Of a stretch of 38,185 nt of DNA, positions 30,924 to 38,185 are shown in pieces (position 1 is the stretch's first letter; each line of letters opens with the position of its first letter). The notes under the pieces were generated by a model. The model was not told where the DNA came from. It did not search any database and was given only the letters and a program-made list of their open reading frames with translations. The DNA comes from an uncultured Lachnospiraceae bacterium. GTDB taxonomy: Bacteria > Bacillota > Clostridia > Lachnospirales > Lachnospiraceae. A program made the translations under genes and the position numbers. The DNA lies in NCBI GenBank assembly GCA_947626475.1, contig CANQSK010000012.1, positions 1-38,185 on the forward strand, written 5' to 3'.

Positions 30924-30964
30924 AAAAAGTGCTCCCTGTGCGTAAGTATAAGGAGCACTTTTTT
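30924..30964 (+). terminator. Terminator after ridA
   Basis: AAAAAGTGCTCC pairs with GGAGCACTTTTT and the T-run continues to 30964. A strong intrinsic terminator that separates the lyase unit from the dipeptidase unit. Confidence 0.85.
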
Positions 30965-30995
30965 GCCGCCATACCATACATTGTGTCGGATTGAG

Positions 30996-31022
30996 GGAAG
31001 GCCTGTTGGCGTCAGGCCTTCC
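30996..31022 (+). promoter_or_regulatory. Stable hairpin upstream of the dipeptidase ribosome binding site
   Basis: GGAAGGCCTG (30996-31005) and CAGGCCTTCC (31013-31022) are perfect 10-base arms with a 7-base loop, 20 bases before the GGAG. There is no U-run. No strong promoter is visible between it and the ridA terminator; a weak TTGCCG/TCGGAT pair is present at 30963-30991. Confidence 0.45.
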
Positions 31023-31048
31023 TCAGACGGCGCAGGAAAAAGGAGAAA

Positions 31049-32056
31049 ATGCAGATGAAAGTGATCGATATGCACTGCGATACCATTGCAGAAATCTTTT
31101 ATAAGCAGGACGATGGGGAGAATGCTTCTCTGCGGAAGAATGAATTTCATCTGGATCTGGAGAGCATGAAAAAGGGAGATTATCTGGTTCAGAATTTTGC
31201 CCTGTTTACGCCTTTGGGGCGGCAGAGAACAGGGGATCCCTTTACCTACGGGATGAAACTGCTGGATGTGTTTTATAATGAGATTGAGAAAAACTCCGAT
31301 ATGATCTCTCAGGTGAGATGCTATGAGGATATCGTGAAAAATCAGCAGGCGGGGAAGATGTCCGCCATGCTTACATTAGAAGAGGGAGGCGTGTGTAAGG
31401 GAGACGTGCGCCTGCTCCGCGATTTTTACCGGCTGGGTGTCCGCATGATGACCCTTACATGGAACTTTCCCAATGAACTGGGATATCCCACAAAAGTTAC
31501 GGAGGGTCCTTTAAAAGGTACTCGGTATGATGGAGATCAGTACGGTCTGACGGAGACCGGAGTCCAGTTTGTGGAGGAGATGGAACGGCTGGGAATCATT
31601 ATTGATGTGTCCCACTTAAATGACGCGGGAATCCGGGATGTGCTTGTTTATACGAAAAAGCCTTTTGTGGCAAGCCATTCCAATGCCAGAGCCGTATGTT
31701 CCCATCCGCGGAATCTTCCGGACGATCTGATTCGGGCTATTGCCGACAGAGGGGGAGTGATAGGCTTGAATTACAGCGCTTCTTTCCTGCGGGACTGGAA
31801 AGAGGGGGAGCAGGAAGCCAGCCGGATTGAAGATATGGTGGCTCACGCGAAATATATCCGTAATCTTGGAGGAATCGGCTGCCTGGGCCTTGGATCGGAT
31901 TTTGACGGAATTGACGGTGAACTAGAGCTTGGTTCCCCGGCTGACATGGGGCTTTTGGAGAGGGCCTTTCTAAAAGCTGGCTTTACGGAAAGAGAGATTG
32001 AGGCTGTCTTTTATAAGAATGTACTTAACTTGTATAAAGAGGTGCTGCCGGGATAA
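31049..32056 (+). CDS. Membrane dipeptidase (peptidase M19)
   Basis: A protein of about 335 residues of the renal-dipeptidase family: metal ligands in VIDMHCDTI, LTLEEGG, DVSHLND, VASHSNARAV and GLGSDFDGID. Relatives cut dipeptides with a C-terminal Gly or D-amino acid, Cys-Gly and leukotriene D4, and act at the surface or in the cytoplasm; no signal peptide is seen here. The start is either the ATG at 31049 or the one at 31055 (better ribosome spacing). It leads a unit with an APC permease and a TRIC-family channel. Confidence 0.88.
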   Translation: MQMKVIDMHCDTIAEIFYKQDDGENASLRKNEFHLDLESMKKGDYLVQNFALFTPLGRQRTGDPFTYGMKLLDVFYNEIEKNSDMISQVRCYEDIVKNQQAGKMSAMLTLEEGGVCKGDVRLLRDFYRLGVRMMTLTWNFPNELGYPTKVTEGPLKGTRYDGDQYGLTETGVQFVEEMERLGIIIDVSHLNDAGIRDVLVYTKKPFVASHSNARAVCSHPRNLPDDLIRAIADRGGVIGLNYSASFLRDWKEGEQEASRIEDMVAHAKYIRNLGGIGCLGLGSDFDGIDGELELGSPADMGLLERAFLKAGFTEREIEAVFYKNVLNLYKEVLPG

Positions 32057-32083
32057 CTTTTGCCATGAAGTGGGGTGAAATAC

Positions 32084-33514
32084 ATGAAAAACGATTCAAA
32101 ATTTGAACGGGTACTGGAGGGAAAAGATATTGTCGCTATTGCTTTCGGAGCTATGATTGGCTGGGGGTGGGTGATCAATTCCGGGGACTGGCTTACGAAT
32201 GCGGGATTTGCGGGCACAGTGATTGCTTTTCTGATCGGCGGAGGCATGGTGATGTTTGTAGGGCTGGTATATGCGGAACTGACGGCGGCCATGCCCAAAT
32301 GCGGCGGTGAACATATATTCAGCTATCGTGCGTTTGGAACTACAGGATCTTATATCTGTACCTGGGCGATTATTCTGGGATACGTGGCCTGCTCTGCCTA
32401 TGAAGCGGCGGCCTTTCCCACAGTGCTCCGGTATATCGTGGGTGACCGCTTTGATATGGGTTTGATGTACCACGTGGCCGGTGTTCCTATCTATGCTTCC
32501 TATGTAATCACGGGCGTTCTGCTTGCGGCTGTGATTACATTTGTGAATATAAGAGGAGTGAAGATGGCGGCCGTAGTTCAGAGAATCCTTACAGTGTGCA
32601 TAATGCTTGTCGGCCTGTTATTGATCGGAGCCTCGGCCGTGAACGGAAATACCGGCAATCTCACCTCTAATTTGTTTGGTGATATTCATAATAACGGGAA
32701 TCAGACCGTACTGGGAGGGATTTTGACCGTCTCCTGTATGACACCTTTTCTTTTCATTGGTTTCGATGTGATTCCCCAGGCGGCGGAGGAAATCCGGATT
32801 CCTTTTAAGAAGATAGGTAAGATCATGCTTTTTTCCATCGGGCTGGCGCTGGCCTTTTATCTGGGGGTGGTTTTTGCAATTTCGTATATTATGCCACTTG
32901 GAGAAATCCGCCATTCCATGGCCGACGGCCTGGTGGCGGCAGACGCCATGCGGCTGGCTTTCCGCATAGAGGCCATGGGAGATGTGCTGATCATCGGCGG
33001 TATGTGTGGGATTGTTACCAGCTGGAACGCTTTTCTTCTGGGCGGAAGCAGGGCACTGTATTCCATGGCGGAGGCTTCCATGCTGCCTAAGGCGTTTTCC
33101 ATGCTTCATCAGAAATATAAGACGCCGGTTTATGCCATTGCCCTTTGCGGAATCATATGCATGATCGCTCCGTTTTTCGGGAAGGCGGTGCTGATCTGGC
33201 TTGTGGACGCGGCCAGTTTTGGCTGCAGCGTCGCCTATTTTCTGGTATCCATTTCCTTTCTTGTACTCAGAAAAAAAGAGCCGGAGATGAAACGGCCTTA
33301 CAAAGTAAAAAAAGGAAGGCTTGTGGGGACGATTGCGGTTGCATTGTCCGGCTTCCTGATGATATTATATATTATACCGATTCCTTTCTCCAGCTGTACT
33401 CTGATCTGGCAGGAGTGGATCGTGGTAGGAGCATGGATACTTATTGGAATCCTGTTTTACCTGTATTCGAAGAAAACGTATGAAGATTTCAGTACTCATG
33501 TCAATGAGGACTGA
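32084..33514 (+). CDS. APC-family amino-acid permease
   Basis: A 476-residue protein with 12 or more membrane segments. The first TM has IVAIAFGAMIGWGW, the unwound GAMIGxG motif of APC amino-acid transporters, and the body has the usual FIGFDVIPQAAEEIRIPFKK loop. It imports or exchanges amino acids, with the exact substrate unknown. GGGGTGA sits five bases before the ATG at 32084; a GTG at 32075 overlaps it. Probably cotranscribed with the dipeptidase. Confidence 0.9.
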   Translation: MKNDSKFERVLEGKDIVAIAFGAMIGWGWVINSGDWLTNAGFAGTVIAFLIGGGMVMFVGLVYAELTAAMPKCGGEHIFSYRAFGTTGSYICTWAIILGYVACSAYEAAAFPTVLRYIVGDRFDMGLMYHVAGVPIYASYVITGVLLAAVITFVNIRGVKMAAVVQRILTVCIMLVGLLLIGASAVNGNTGNLTSNLFGDIHNNGNQTVLGGILTVSCMTPFLFIGFDVIPQAAEEIRIPFKKIGKIMLFSIGLALAFYLGVVFAISYIMPLGEIRHSMADGLVAADAMRLAFRIEAMGDVLIIGGMCGIVTSWNAFLLGGSRALYSMAEASMLPKAFSMLHQKYKTPVYAIALCGIICMIAPFFGKAVLIWLVDAASFGCSVAYFLVSISFLVLRKKEPEMKRPYKVKKGRLVGTIAVALSGFLMILYIIPIPFSSCTLIWQEWIVVGAWILIGILFYLYSKKTYEDFSTHVNED

Positions 33515-33542
33515 CAGCCTTTGGTAGAAAGAGAGATCCGCT

Positions 33543-34181
33543 ATGAACTGGACGCTGCTTGGGATTTTTGACCTGGCCGGGACCATCGCCTTCGCAATCT
33601 CCGGCTCTTTTGTGGGGATACACAAACGGATGGATGTATTCGGGGTGAATGTGCTGGCTGTGACGACCGCCTGCGGCGGGGGCATGATGCGGGATCTGAT
33701 TATCGGAAAGATACCGCCCCGGATGTTTTTGAATCCCTTCTATGTGGGTATAGCGGCTCTCGTGGCCAATATCGTGTTCTGGCTGGTGTACCGTCATCAG
33801 CATATGCCCAGGAAGATGGCTCATCTCTACGACTGGATGCTGTTCTGGTTCGATACCATCGGCCTGGCCTCCTTCACGGTGGACGGAGTGATGACCGGTG
33901 TGGAGGCCGGATATGGGGATAATGGATTTTTGATCGTTTTTCTGGGATTTATGACTGGAGTGGGCGGAGGCGCCCTGCGGGACGTGCTGGCGGATCAGAT
34001 GCCGGATATTTTTCTGAAGCATATCTACGCCCTGGCTGCCATCGCCGGAGGTCTGTCCATGCTTTTGTGGTTCCGGCTGTCGGCTTCCTGGAGAATTTCC
34101 ATGCTGGGCGGTTTTGTGACAGTGATCGTCCTTCGGTATCTGGCGGCTCATTTCCGGTGGAATCTGCCGAAAGTGTCGTGA
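33543..34181 (+). CDS. TRIC-family cation channel / glycine transporter-like
   Basis: A 212-residue membrane protein with seven hydrophobic segments and two inverted repeats, each bearing the GGGxxRD motif (TTACGGGMMRDLIIGKIPPR and GVGGGALRDVLADQMP). This is the UPF0126/TRIC family; some bacterial members are reported as glycine transporters and others as cation channels. It closes the dipeptidase-permease unit, so export or import of a dipeptide product such as glycine is possible. GAGAGA is the only ribosome-site-like element upstream. Confidence 0.82.
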   Translation: MNWTLLGIFDLAGTIAFAISGSFVGIHKRMDVFGVNVLAVTTACGGGMMRDLIIGKIPPRMFLNPFYVGIAALVANIVFWLVYRHQHMPRKMAHLYDWMLFWFDTIGLASFTVDGVMTGVEAGYGDNGFLIVFLGFMTGVGGGALRDVLADQMPDIFLKHIYALAAIAGGLSMLLWFRLSASWRISMLGGFVTVIVLRYLAAHFRWNLPKVS

Positions 34182-34236
34182 CGGCTGCGGCTTTCACCCG
34201 GGCTGCCGCGGATACTTTGCGGAAACAGCCTGCGGT

Positions 34237-34317
34237 TTAATCATACTCAAATATCCCCTGTACGGCGTCTGAGATATTCATGACGCTGTTATAGGGGATT
34301 TTGTCTATCCTTACCAT
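34237..34317 (-). pseudogene. Short minus-strand reading frame, perhaps a gene remnant
   Basis: A 26-codon frame starting MVRIDKIPYNSVMNISDAVQ and ending IFEYD lies between the TRIC gene and the AAA gene. An AAGGGAG element sits five bases before its ATG, inside one of the direct repeats. I do not recognise it. It may be the tail of a lost gene or chance. The rest of 34182-34317 holds nothing else I can support. Confidence 0.2.
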
Positions 34318-34371
34318 CAAAACTCCCTTGAAAAAGTTTGAGAAATGATCCAAAACTCCCTTGAAAAAGTT
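34318..34371 (+). repeat. Two direct repeats over the AAA-gene promoter
   Basis: CAAAACTCCCTTGAAAAAGT occurs at 34318-34337 and again at 34351-34370, starts 33 bases apart. The second copy contains the -35 (TTGAAA, 34361). Spaced direct repeats overlapping a -35 are typical of an operator, here perhaps for autoregulation. Confidence 0.65.
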
Positions 34372-34389
34372 GAAAAATCCGGTTATGAT
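34361..34389 (+). promoter_or_regulatory. Promoter of the AAA/DUF4143 gene
   Basis: TTGAAA at 34361-34366, a 17-base spacer and TATGAT at 34384-34389. The -35 is inside the second direct repeat. Confidence 0.65.
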
Positions 34390-34438
34390 AAAAGTGAAAT
34401 CGGACAGGAACCAACCGGACAGGGAGGCGCAAACCATT

Positions 34439-35758
34439 ATGTTAAAAAGAAAGATGGAACAGATTCTGGCTGAATGGAAGAAAACGCCGAATCATAAGCC
34501 GCTGATTATAAAAGGATGCCGGCAGTGCGGAAAGACTTTTTCGGTTCTTGATTTTGCGAAGAAAAACTATAAGCATGTGGTGTATCTGAATTTCTTTGAA
34601 AATCCGGATTATGCCTCGGTTTTTTCCGGCTCTTTGGAGACAGATCATATTATTATGATGCTGTCCGCGCTGCTGGGGAGCGAGGCCGTATTTGAAGAAG
34701 GAGAAACTGTCCTTGTGCTGGATGAGATTCAGGACTGCCCGGAGGCACGGACCGCTCTGAAATTCTTTCGGCTTGACGGAAGGTATGATGTAATTGGAAC
34801 CGGTTCTCTGTTGGGAGTAAAAGGATATGGCAGAGAGCCGAAATCCATTCCGGTCGGTTCGGAAACAGTGGTTGATATGGTTCCTCTGGACTTTGAGGAG
34901 TTTTTATGGGCATGCGGAATTGCAGAGCCGATCATTGCGAGTCTGAAGAAGTGCATGGAGGAAGAACTCCCGGTGCCGGAGGTGCTTCATAACCGTATGA
35001 GGCAGCTCCTTTTACAGTATGCGGTGGTTGGCGGGATGCCGGAAGCCGTACAGACGTTTGTGAACACGAAGCGGATGGATGAGGTGCTGCGTATCCAGCG
35101 GGATATTGTCCGTTCCTATGAGGATGATATGGTGAAATATGCCGAAAAGAAGGATAAATCCCGTATTAGGGAGTGTTTTCAGTCGATTCCCAGGCAGCTA
35201 AGCAAAGAAAACAAGAAATTTCAGTATTCCGTTATCAAAAAAGGTTCCACGGCAGGAAAGTATGCCGGAAGCCTGCAGTGGATTGAGGATGCCGGCATCA
35301 TTTCCAGGTGTTATAATCTTTCCGTTCCGGAACTTCCGCTGGATGGGAATGCGGAGAAAGATGTCTATAAAGTTTATATGCGGGACCAGGGCCTGTTTGT
35401 CAGTATGCTGGAAGACGGTACCCAATACGATATTCTGCAGGGAAAACTTTACGGGTATAAGGGAGCGATTTTTGAAAATCTGATTGCCGATATTTTTGCA
35501 AAAATGGGACGGAAGCTGTATTATTATCATAAGGACAGCGGATTGGAAGTGGATTTTGTAATCCGATATAGGGGAGAATGTACGCTGGTGGAAGTAAAAG
35601 CGGCTACCGGGAATGTCAAAAGCACGAAGACGATTCTGCAGCACCCGGAAAAATACCATGTAAATGCCGCAATGAAACTGGGCGATTACAATGTAGGCCG
35701 TTCCGGGAAGATTTTGACGCTCCCGCTTTATATGGCGTTTCTGATTCGTGAGTTTTGA
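34439..35758 (+). CDS. AAA ATPase with DUF4143 domain
   Basis: A 439-residue protein. The N-terminal ATPase has a Walker A-like LIIKGCRQCGKTFSVLDFA (GxxxxGKT) and a Walker B LVLDEIQDCPEA; a GTGSLLGVKGYG sensor follows. The C-terminal part (about 220-439) is a DUF4143-type nuclease-like domain with VDFVIRYRGECTLVEVKAA, resembling a PD-(D/E)xK core. These proteins are widespread in gut anaerobes; their function is not settled, and mobile or defence-like roles are suggested. AGGGAGG precedes the ATG. A related gene at 26484 has lost its ATPase half. Confidence 0.85.
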   Translation: MLKRKMEQILAEWKKTPNHKPLIIKGCRQCGKTFSVLDFAKKNYKHVVYLNFFENPDYASVFSGSLETDHIIMMLSALLGSEAVFEEGETVLVLDEIQDCPEARTALKFFRLDGRYDVIGTGSLLGVKGYGREPKSIPVGSETVVDMVPLDFEEFLWACGIAEPIIASLKKCMEEELPVPEVLHNRMRQLLLQYAVVGGMPEAVQTFVNTKRMDEVLRIQRDIVRSYEDDMVKYAEKKDKSRIRECFQSIPRQLSKENKKFQYSVIKKGSTAGKYAGSLQWIEDAGIISRCYNLSVPELPLDGNAEKDVYKVYMRDQGLFVSMLEDGTQYDILQGKLYGYKGAIFENLIADIFAKMGRKLYYYHKDSGLEVDFVIRYRGECTLVEVKAATGNVKSTKTILQHPEKYHVNAAMKLGDYNVGRSGKILTLPLYMAFLIREF

Positions 35759-35797
35759 TTTTTTTATATAAAGATAAAGATTTAAGGAGGCTTTTTC

Positions 35798-37009
35798 ATG
35801 AAATACGACTTTACATCTATCATGGACCGTCACGGCAGGGACGCTATCGCCGTGGACAACCTGGGACTGGGCGGCAACGCGCCGGGCAGGCCGAAAGAGG
35901 GCTTTGACGCCATTCCCATGTGGGTGGCGGATATGAATTTTCCTACCTGCCCAACGATCACAGAGGCGATCATTGAGAGAGCGAAGCATCCGGCTTTCGG
36001 ATATTTCAGCCCTACGGATGAATATTTTGATTCCATTATCCGGTGGCACGAGATCAGAAACGGCGTCACAGGGCTTACAAAAGAGTGTATCGGCTATGAG
36101 AACGGAGTGCTGGGAGGCGTGGTGTCGGCCCTGACAGCCTTTGCCGCTCCGGGGGACGCGGTGCTGCTTCACAGTCCGACTTATATCGGATTTACGGGAA
36201 GTATTCTGAACAACGGATATAAGATTGTTCATTCGCCGCTGAAGCAGGATGAAAACGGTGTGTGGCGCATGGATTTTGAAGATATGGACGCGAAGATCAA
36301 GGCGGAGAATATCCATGTGGCCGTGTTCTGCAGCCCATACAATCCCTGCGGAAGAGTCTGGGAGCGGTGGGAGATCGAGAAGGCCATGGAGATCTATAAG
36401 ACCAACGACTGCCTGGTTATTTCTGATGAGATCTGGTCGGATATCATCCTGGCCGGACACAAACATATTCCCACCCAGTCGGTGAGCGAGGACGCCAGAA
36501 ACAGGACAGTGGCGGTGTACGCCCCCAGCAAGACCTTCAATCTGGCCGGATTGGTGGGCAGCTATCACATTATTTACAATAAATATCTTCGCGACCGGAT
36601 AACCGCCAAAAGCTCCAAGTCCCACTACAATTCCATGAACGTGCTGTCCATGCACGCTCTGATCGGCGCGTACAAGCCGGAGGGCTATGAGTGGGTGGAC
36701 GAGCTGTGCCAGGTTCTCACAGGCAATGTGGAGTTTGCCTGTGATTACATAGAGAAACATTTTGAGGGAGTGAAGACGGCGAAGCCGGAGGGCACGTACA
36801 TGCTGTTCCTGGACTGCGCAGAGTGGTGCAAGAAGCACGGAAAAACCATCGGAGAGCTTTTGCAGGCCGGATGGGACGTGGGCGTGGCCTGGCAGGACGG
36901 AAGGCCGTTCCATGGTCCCTGCCATATCCGCATGAATCTGGCCCTGCCCCTGAGCAGGGTGCAGGAGGCTTTTGACCGGCTGGATAAGTATGTGTTCAAT
37001 GGAAAATGA
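35798..37009 (+). CDS. MalY/PatB-type PLP aminotransferase (second copy)
   Basis: A 403-residue PLP enzyme with the Schiff-base Lys in YAPSKTFNLAGLV and FCSPYNPCGRVW plus ISDEIWSDII motifs. It is related to, but diverged from, the enzyme at 29335 (SPSKTFNLACFYSA). C-S lyase or aminotransferase activity is the family expectation. TAAGGAGG lies eight bases before the ATG. It stands alone, with no RidA or dipeptidase next to it, so it may have another substrate. Confidence 0.87.
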   Translation: MKYDFTSIMDRHGRDAIAVDNLGLGGNAPGRPKEGFDAIPMWVADMNFPTCPTITEAIIERAKHPAFGYFSPTDEYFDSIIRWHEIRNGVTGLTKECIGYENGVLGGVVSALTAFAAPGDAVLLHSPTYIGFTGSILNNGYKIVHSPLKQDENGVWRMDFEDMDAKIKAENIHVAVFCSPYNPCGRVWERWEIEKAMEIYKTNDCLVISDEIWSDIILAGHKHIPTQSVSEDARNRTVAVYAPSKTFNLAGLVGSYHIIYNKYLRDRITAKSSKSHYNSMNVLSMHALIGAYKPEGYEWVDELCQVLTGNVEFACDYIEKHFEGVKTAKPEGTYMLFLDCAEWCKKHGKTIGELLQAGWDVGVAWQDGRPFHGPCHIRMNLALPLSRVQEAFDRLDKYVFNGK

Positions 37010-37102
37010 ATTTGTAAGAAAATAGAAAGTTTACTTTGTTGCCCTACAGGACTATAATGATGATGGCAGGAAGCTGTCAGATTTTGGATGGAGGATTTGA
37101 GT

Positions 37103-38116
37103 ATGAAAAGGGCAAAAAGATGGCTGGCGGCAGCAGGGCTCAGCTGCCTGATGGGAATTATGACGGCGCAGACCGCGCTGGCGGACGAGCCGGTTCAGCC
37201 GGAGCAGACTGCGGCAGGGGAAACAGCGGCTGAGGAGACGAAGACCGGCGGTTACTGGATTGATATGGAGAAAGGCCCCGGAGTAGCCAGATGGGTGGAT
37301 GAGAACGGCAATATATCGGCTCCGGGCGGAGGCCAGGAATCTGAGCCGGAAACGGCGCAGTCGGAGGAAGGCGGCCAGCAGCCGGAAGAAGCGGCTCAGC
37401 TTGCGGAGGGCAGCCAGCAGCCGGAAGGAGAGACTCCGGCAGAGCCGGGCCCCGGTGCGGAGGAAACAGCGGCGGAAGAGACTCAGCCTGTAGGACGAGT
37501 TATTGACCCAACAAGGCCGATGGTGGCGCTGACCTTTGACGACGGTCCGGAGACGTCGGTAGGCAATCAGATCATGGACTGCCTGGCGGCTTACGGCGGC
37601 AAGGCTACCTTCTTTGTGGTGGGCAACCGGTGCCCGTCCAGAGCGGCGGAGCTGCAGAGAATGGTGGCGGAAGGTCACGAGGTGGCGAACCACAGCTATG
37701 AGCATAAATATTTTAACAAATTAAACGGCGCCCAGATACAGTATCAGGTAGAGGCAGCCAACGACGCGATTCAGGCCGCCTGCGGCGTGCGCCCGACTTT
37801 GGTACGGTTGCCCGGAGGCAATATCAACGCTACGGTGCGGGCCAATGTGAATTATCCCATGATCATGTGGAGTATCGATACCCTGGACTGGAAGACAAGG
37901 AATACTCAGAATACGGTCAATGTGGTGCTCAGCCAGGTGAAGGACGGAGACATTGTTCTGATGCATGAGCTGTACAGCGCTACGGGCGCCGCCGCGCTGC
38001 AGATCATTCCGGAGCTGACAGCCATAGGCTATCAGCTGGTAACGGTCAGCGAGATGGCTCAGGCCCGTGGAGTGGCGCTGCAGCCCGGTCAAACATACTC
38101 CAGCTTCCGTCCGTGA
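37103..38116 (+). CDS. Secreted polysaccharide deacetylase
   Basis: A 337-residue protein with a signal peptide (KRAKRWLAAAGLSCL, then a TALA cleavage site near residue 27), a Glu/Gln/Pro-rich linker of about 105 residues with imperfect repeats, and a NodB deacetylase domain: TFDDGPETS (catalytic Asp), EVANHSYEHKY (metal-binding H-x3-H) and LVRLPGG. Such enzymes remove acetyl groups from peptidoglycan or chitin-like polymers outside the cell. GGAGGA sits seven bases before the ATG at 37103; an ATG at 37088 overlaps that site. Its stop lies inside a hairpin that begins a repeat array. Confidence 0.9.
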   Translation: MKRAKRWLAAAGLSCLMGIMTAQTALADEPVQPEQTAAGETAAEETKTGGYWIDMEKGPGVARWVDENGNISAPGGGQESEPETAQSEEGGQQPEEAAQLAEGSQQPEGETPAEPGPGAEETAAEETQPVGRVIDPTRPMVALTFDDGPETSVGNQIMDCLAAYGGKATFFVVGNRCPSRAAELQRMVAEGHEVANHSYEHKYFNKLNGAQIQYQVEAANDAIQAACGVRPTLVRLPGGNINATVRANVNYPMIMWSIDTLDWKTRNTQNTVNVVLSQVKDGDIVLMHELYSATGAAALQIIPELTAIGYQLVTVSEMAQARGVALQPGQTYSSFRP

Positions 38117-38123
38117 CGGAAGC
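38103..38123 (+). terminator. Hairpin overlapping the deacetylase stop codon
   Basis: GCTTCCGTC (38103-38111) pairs with GACGGAAGC (38115-38123) around CGT, with TGA at 38114-38116 inside it. No U-run is visible, so a terminator is uncertain. Confidence 0.4.
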
Positions 38124-38185
38124 CTGAGGAGCATCCAGCAGTTGTCTGGGGGACGGAAGCCTGAAAATGATCCGTCAGCTGTCTG
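38115..38185 (+). repeat. Two tandem repeat units at the window end
   Basis: GACGGAAGCCTGA begins units at 38115 and 38152 (period 37); both end in TGTCTG, with CAG in the same place. About 25 of 34 positions agree. The second copy ends at the window edge, so the array may go on. Confidence 0.6.

Noticed and set aside
35198-36925. 575-codon minus-strand frame
   Set aside because: It crosses the AAA gene and the second MalY gene in antisense and has no ribosome site or domain.

Overview
The window looks like a chromosomal segment from an anaerobic, gut-type Firmicute of the Clostridia, most likely a Lachnospiraceae relative. The evidence is a moderate GC content, strong AGGAGG-type ribosome binding sites, consensus sigma-A promoters, a class III (Firmicute-type) fructose-1,6-bisphosphatase, three different [FeFe]-hydrogenase-family proteins and a bifurcating Hnd hydrogenase operon. 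I cannot name the species from the sequence. Most of the DNA is ordinary, densely coding and mostly plus-strand.

Layout. 1-330: a perfect sigma-A promoter drives a short leader with three tandem hairpin repeats and an intrinsic terminator, just before a DUF1015 gene. 330-4251: DUF1015 protein, HD-domain phosphohydrolase, LysR regulator, LysE-type exporter and ACT-domain protein. 4404-5479 (minus): DNA-repair methyltransferase and GNAT acetyltransferase. 5637-10934: M23 peptidase, fbp, DUF1700-like membrane protein, NlpC/P60 hydrolase, an Asn/Gln-rich mini-protein and a rhodanese. 10995-13819: a coupled run of YfcE-like phosphodiesterase, THUMP-type RNA methyltransferase, RdgB and a second phosphodiesterase. 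13886-16131: a four-gene tRNA operon (Pro, Gly, Arg, His), lrgAB, a convergent tRNA pair (Leu, Gln) and gene debris including the tail of a DNA methyltransferase.

16158-26368 is a hydrogen-metabolism island: a group-B-like [FeFe] hydrogenase, a minus-strand operon for an NADH/ferredoxin bifurcating hydrogenase (HndA, a histidine-kinase-type ATPase, HndB, HndC, HndD), and a divergent operon with a putative H2/redox sensor (DRTGG protein, RsbW-like ATPase, HydS-like protein, second DRTGG protein, PHP phosphoesterase).

26484-34181: a decapitated AAA/DUF4143 pseudogene that seems to keep its promoter, a YheO/DauR-type regulator, and the genes divergent from it: MFS transporter, PatB/MalY C-S lyase, RidA, then after a terminator an M19 dipeptidase, an APC permease and a TRIC-type (possibly glycine) channel. 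The enzymes fit a route in which a Cys-Gly-type dipeptide or thioether conjugate is imported and split, the Cys conjugate is beta-cleaved, and RidA clears the 2-aminoacrylate. 34439-38185: an intact AAA/DUF4143 gene with direct repeats over its promoter, a second MalY-type enzyme, a secreted polysaccharide deacetylase, and the start of a 37-bp-period tandem repeat that runs off the window.
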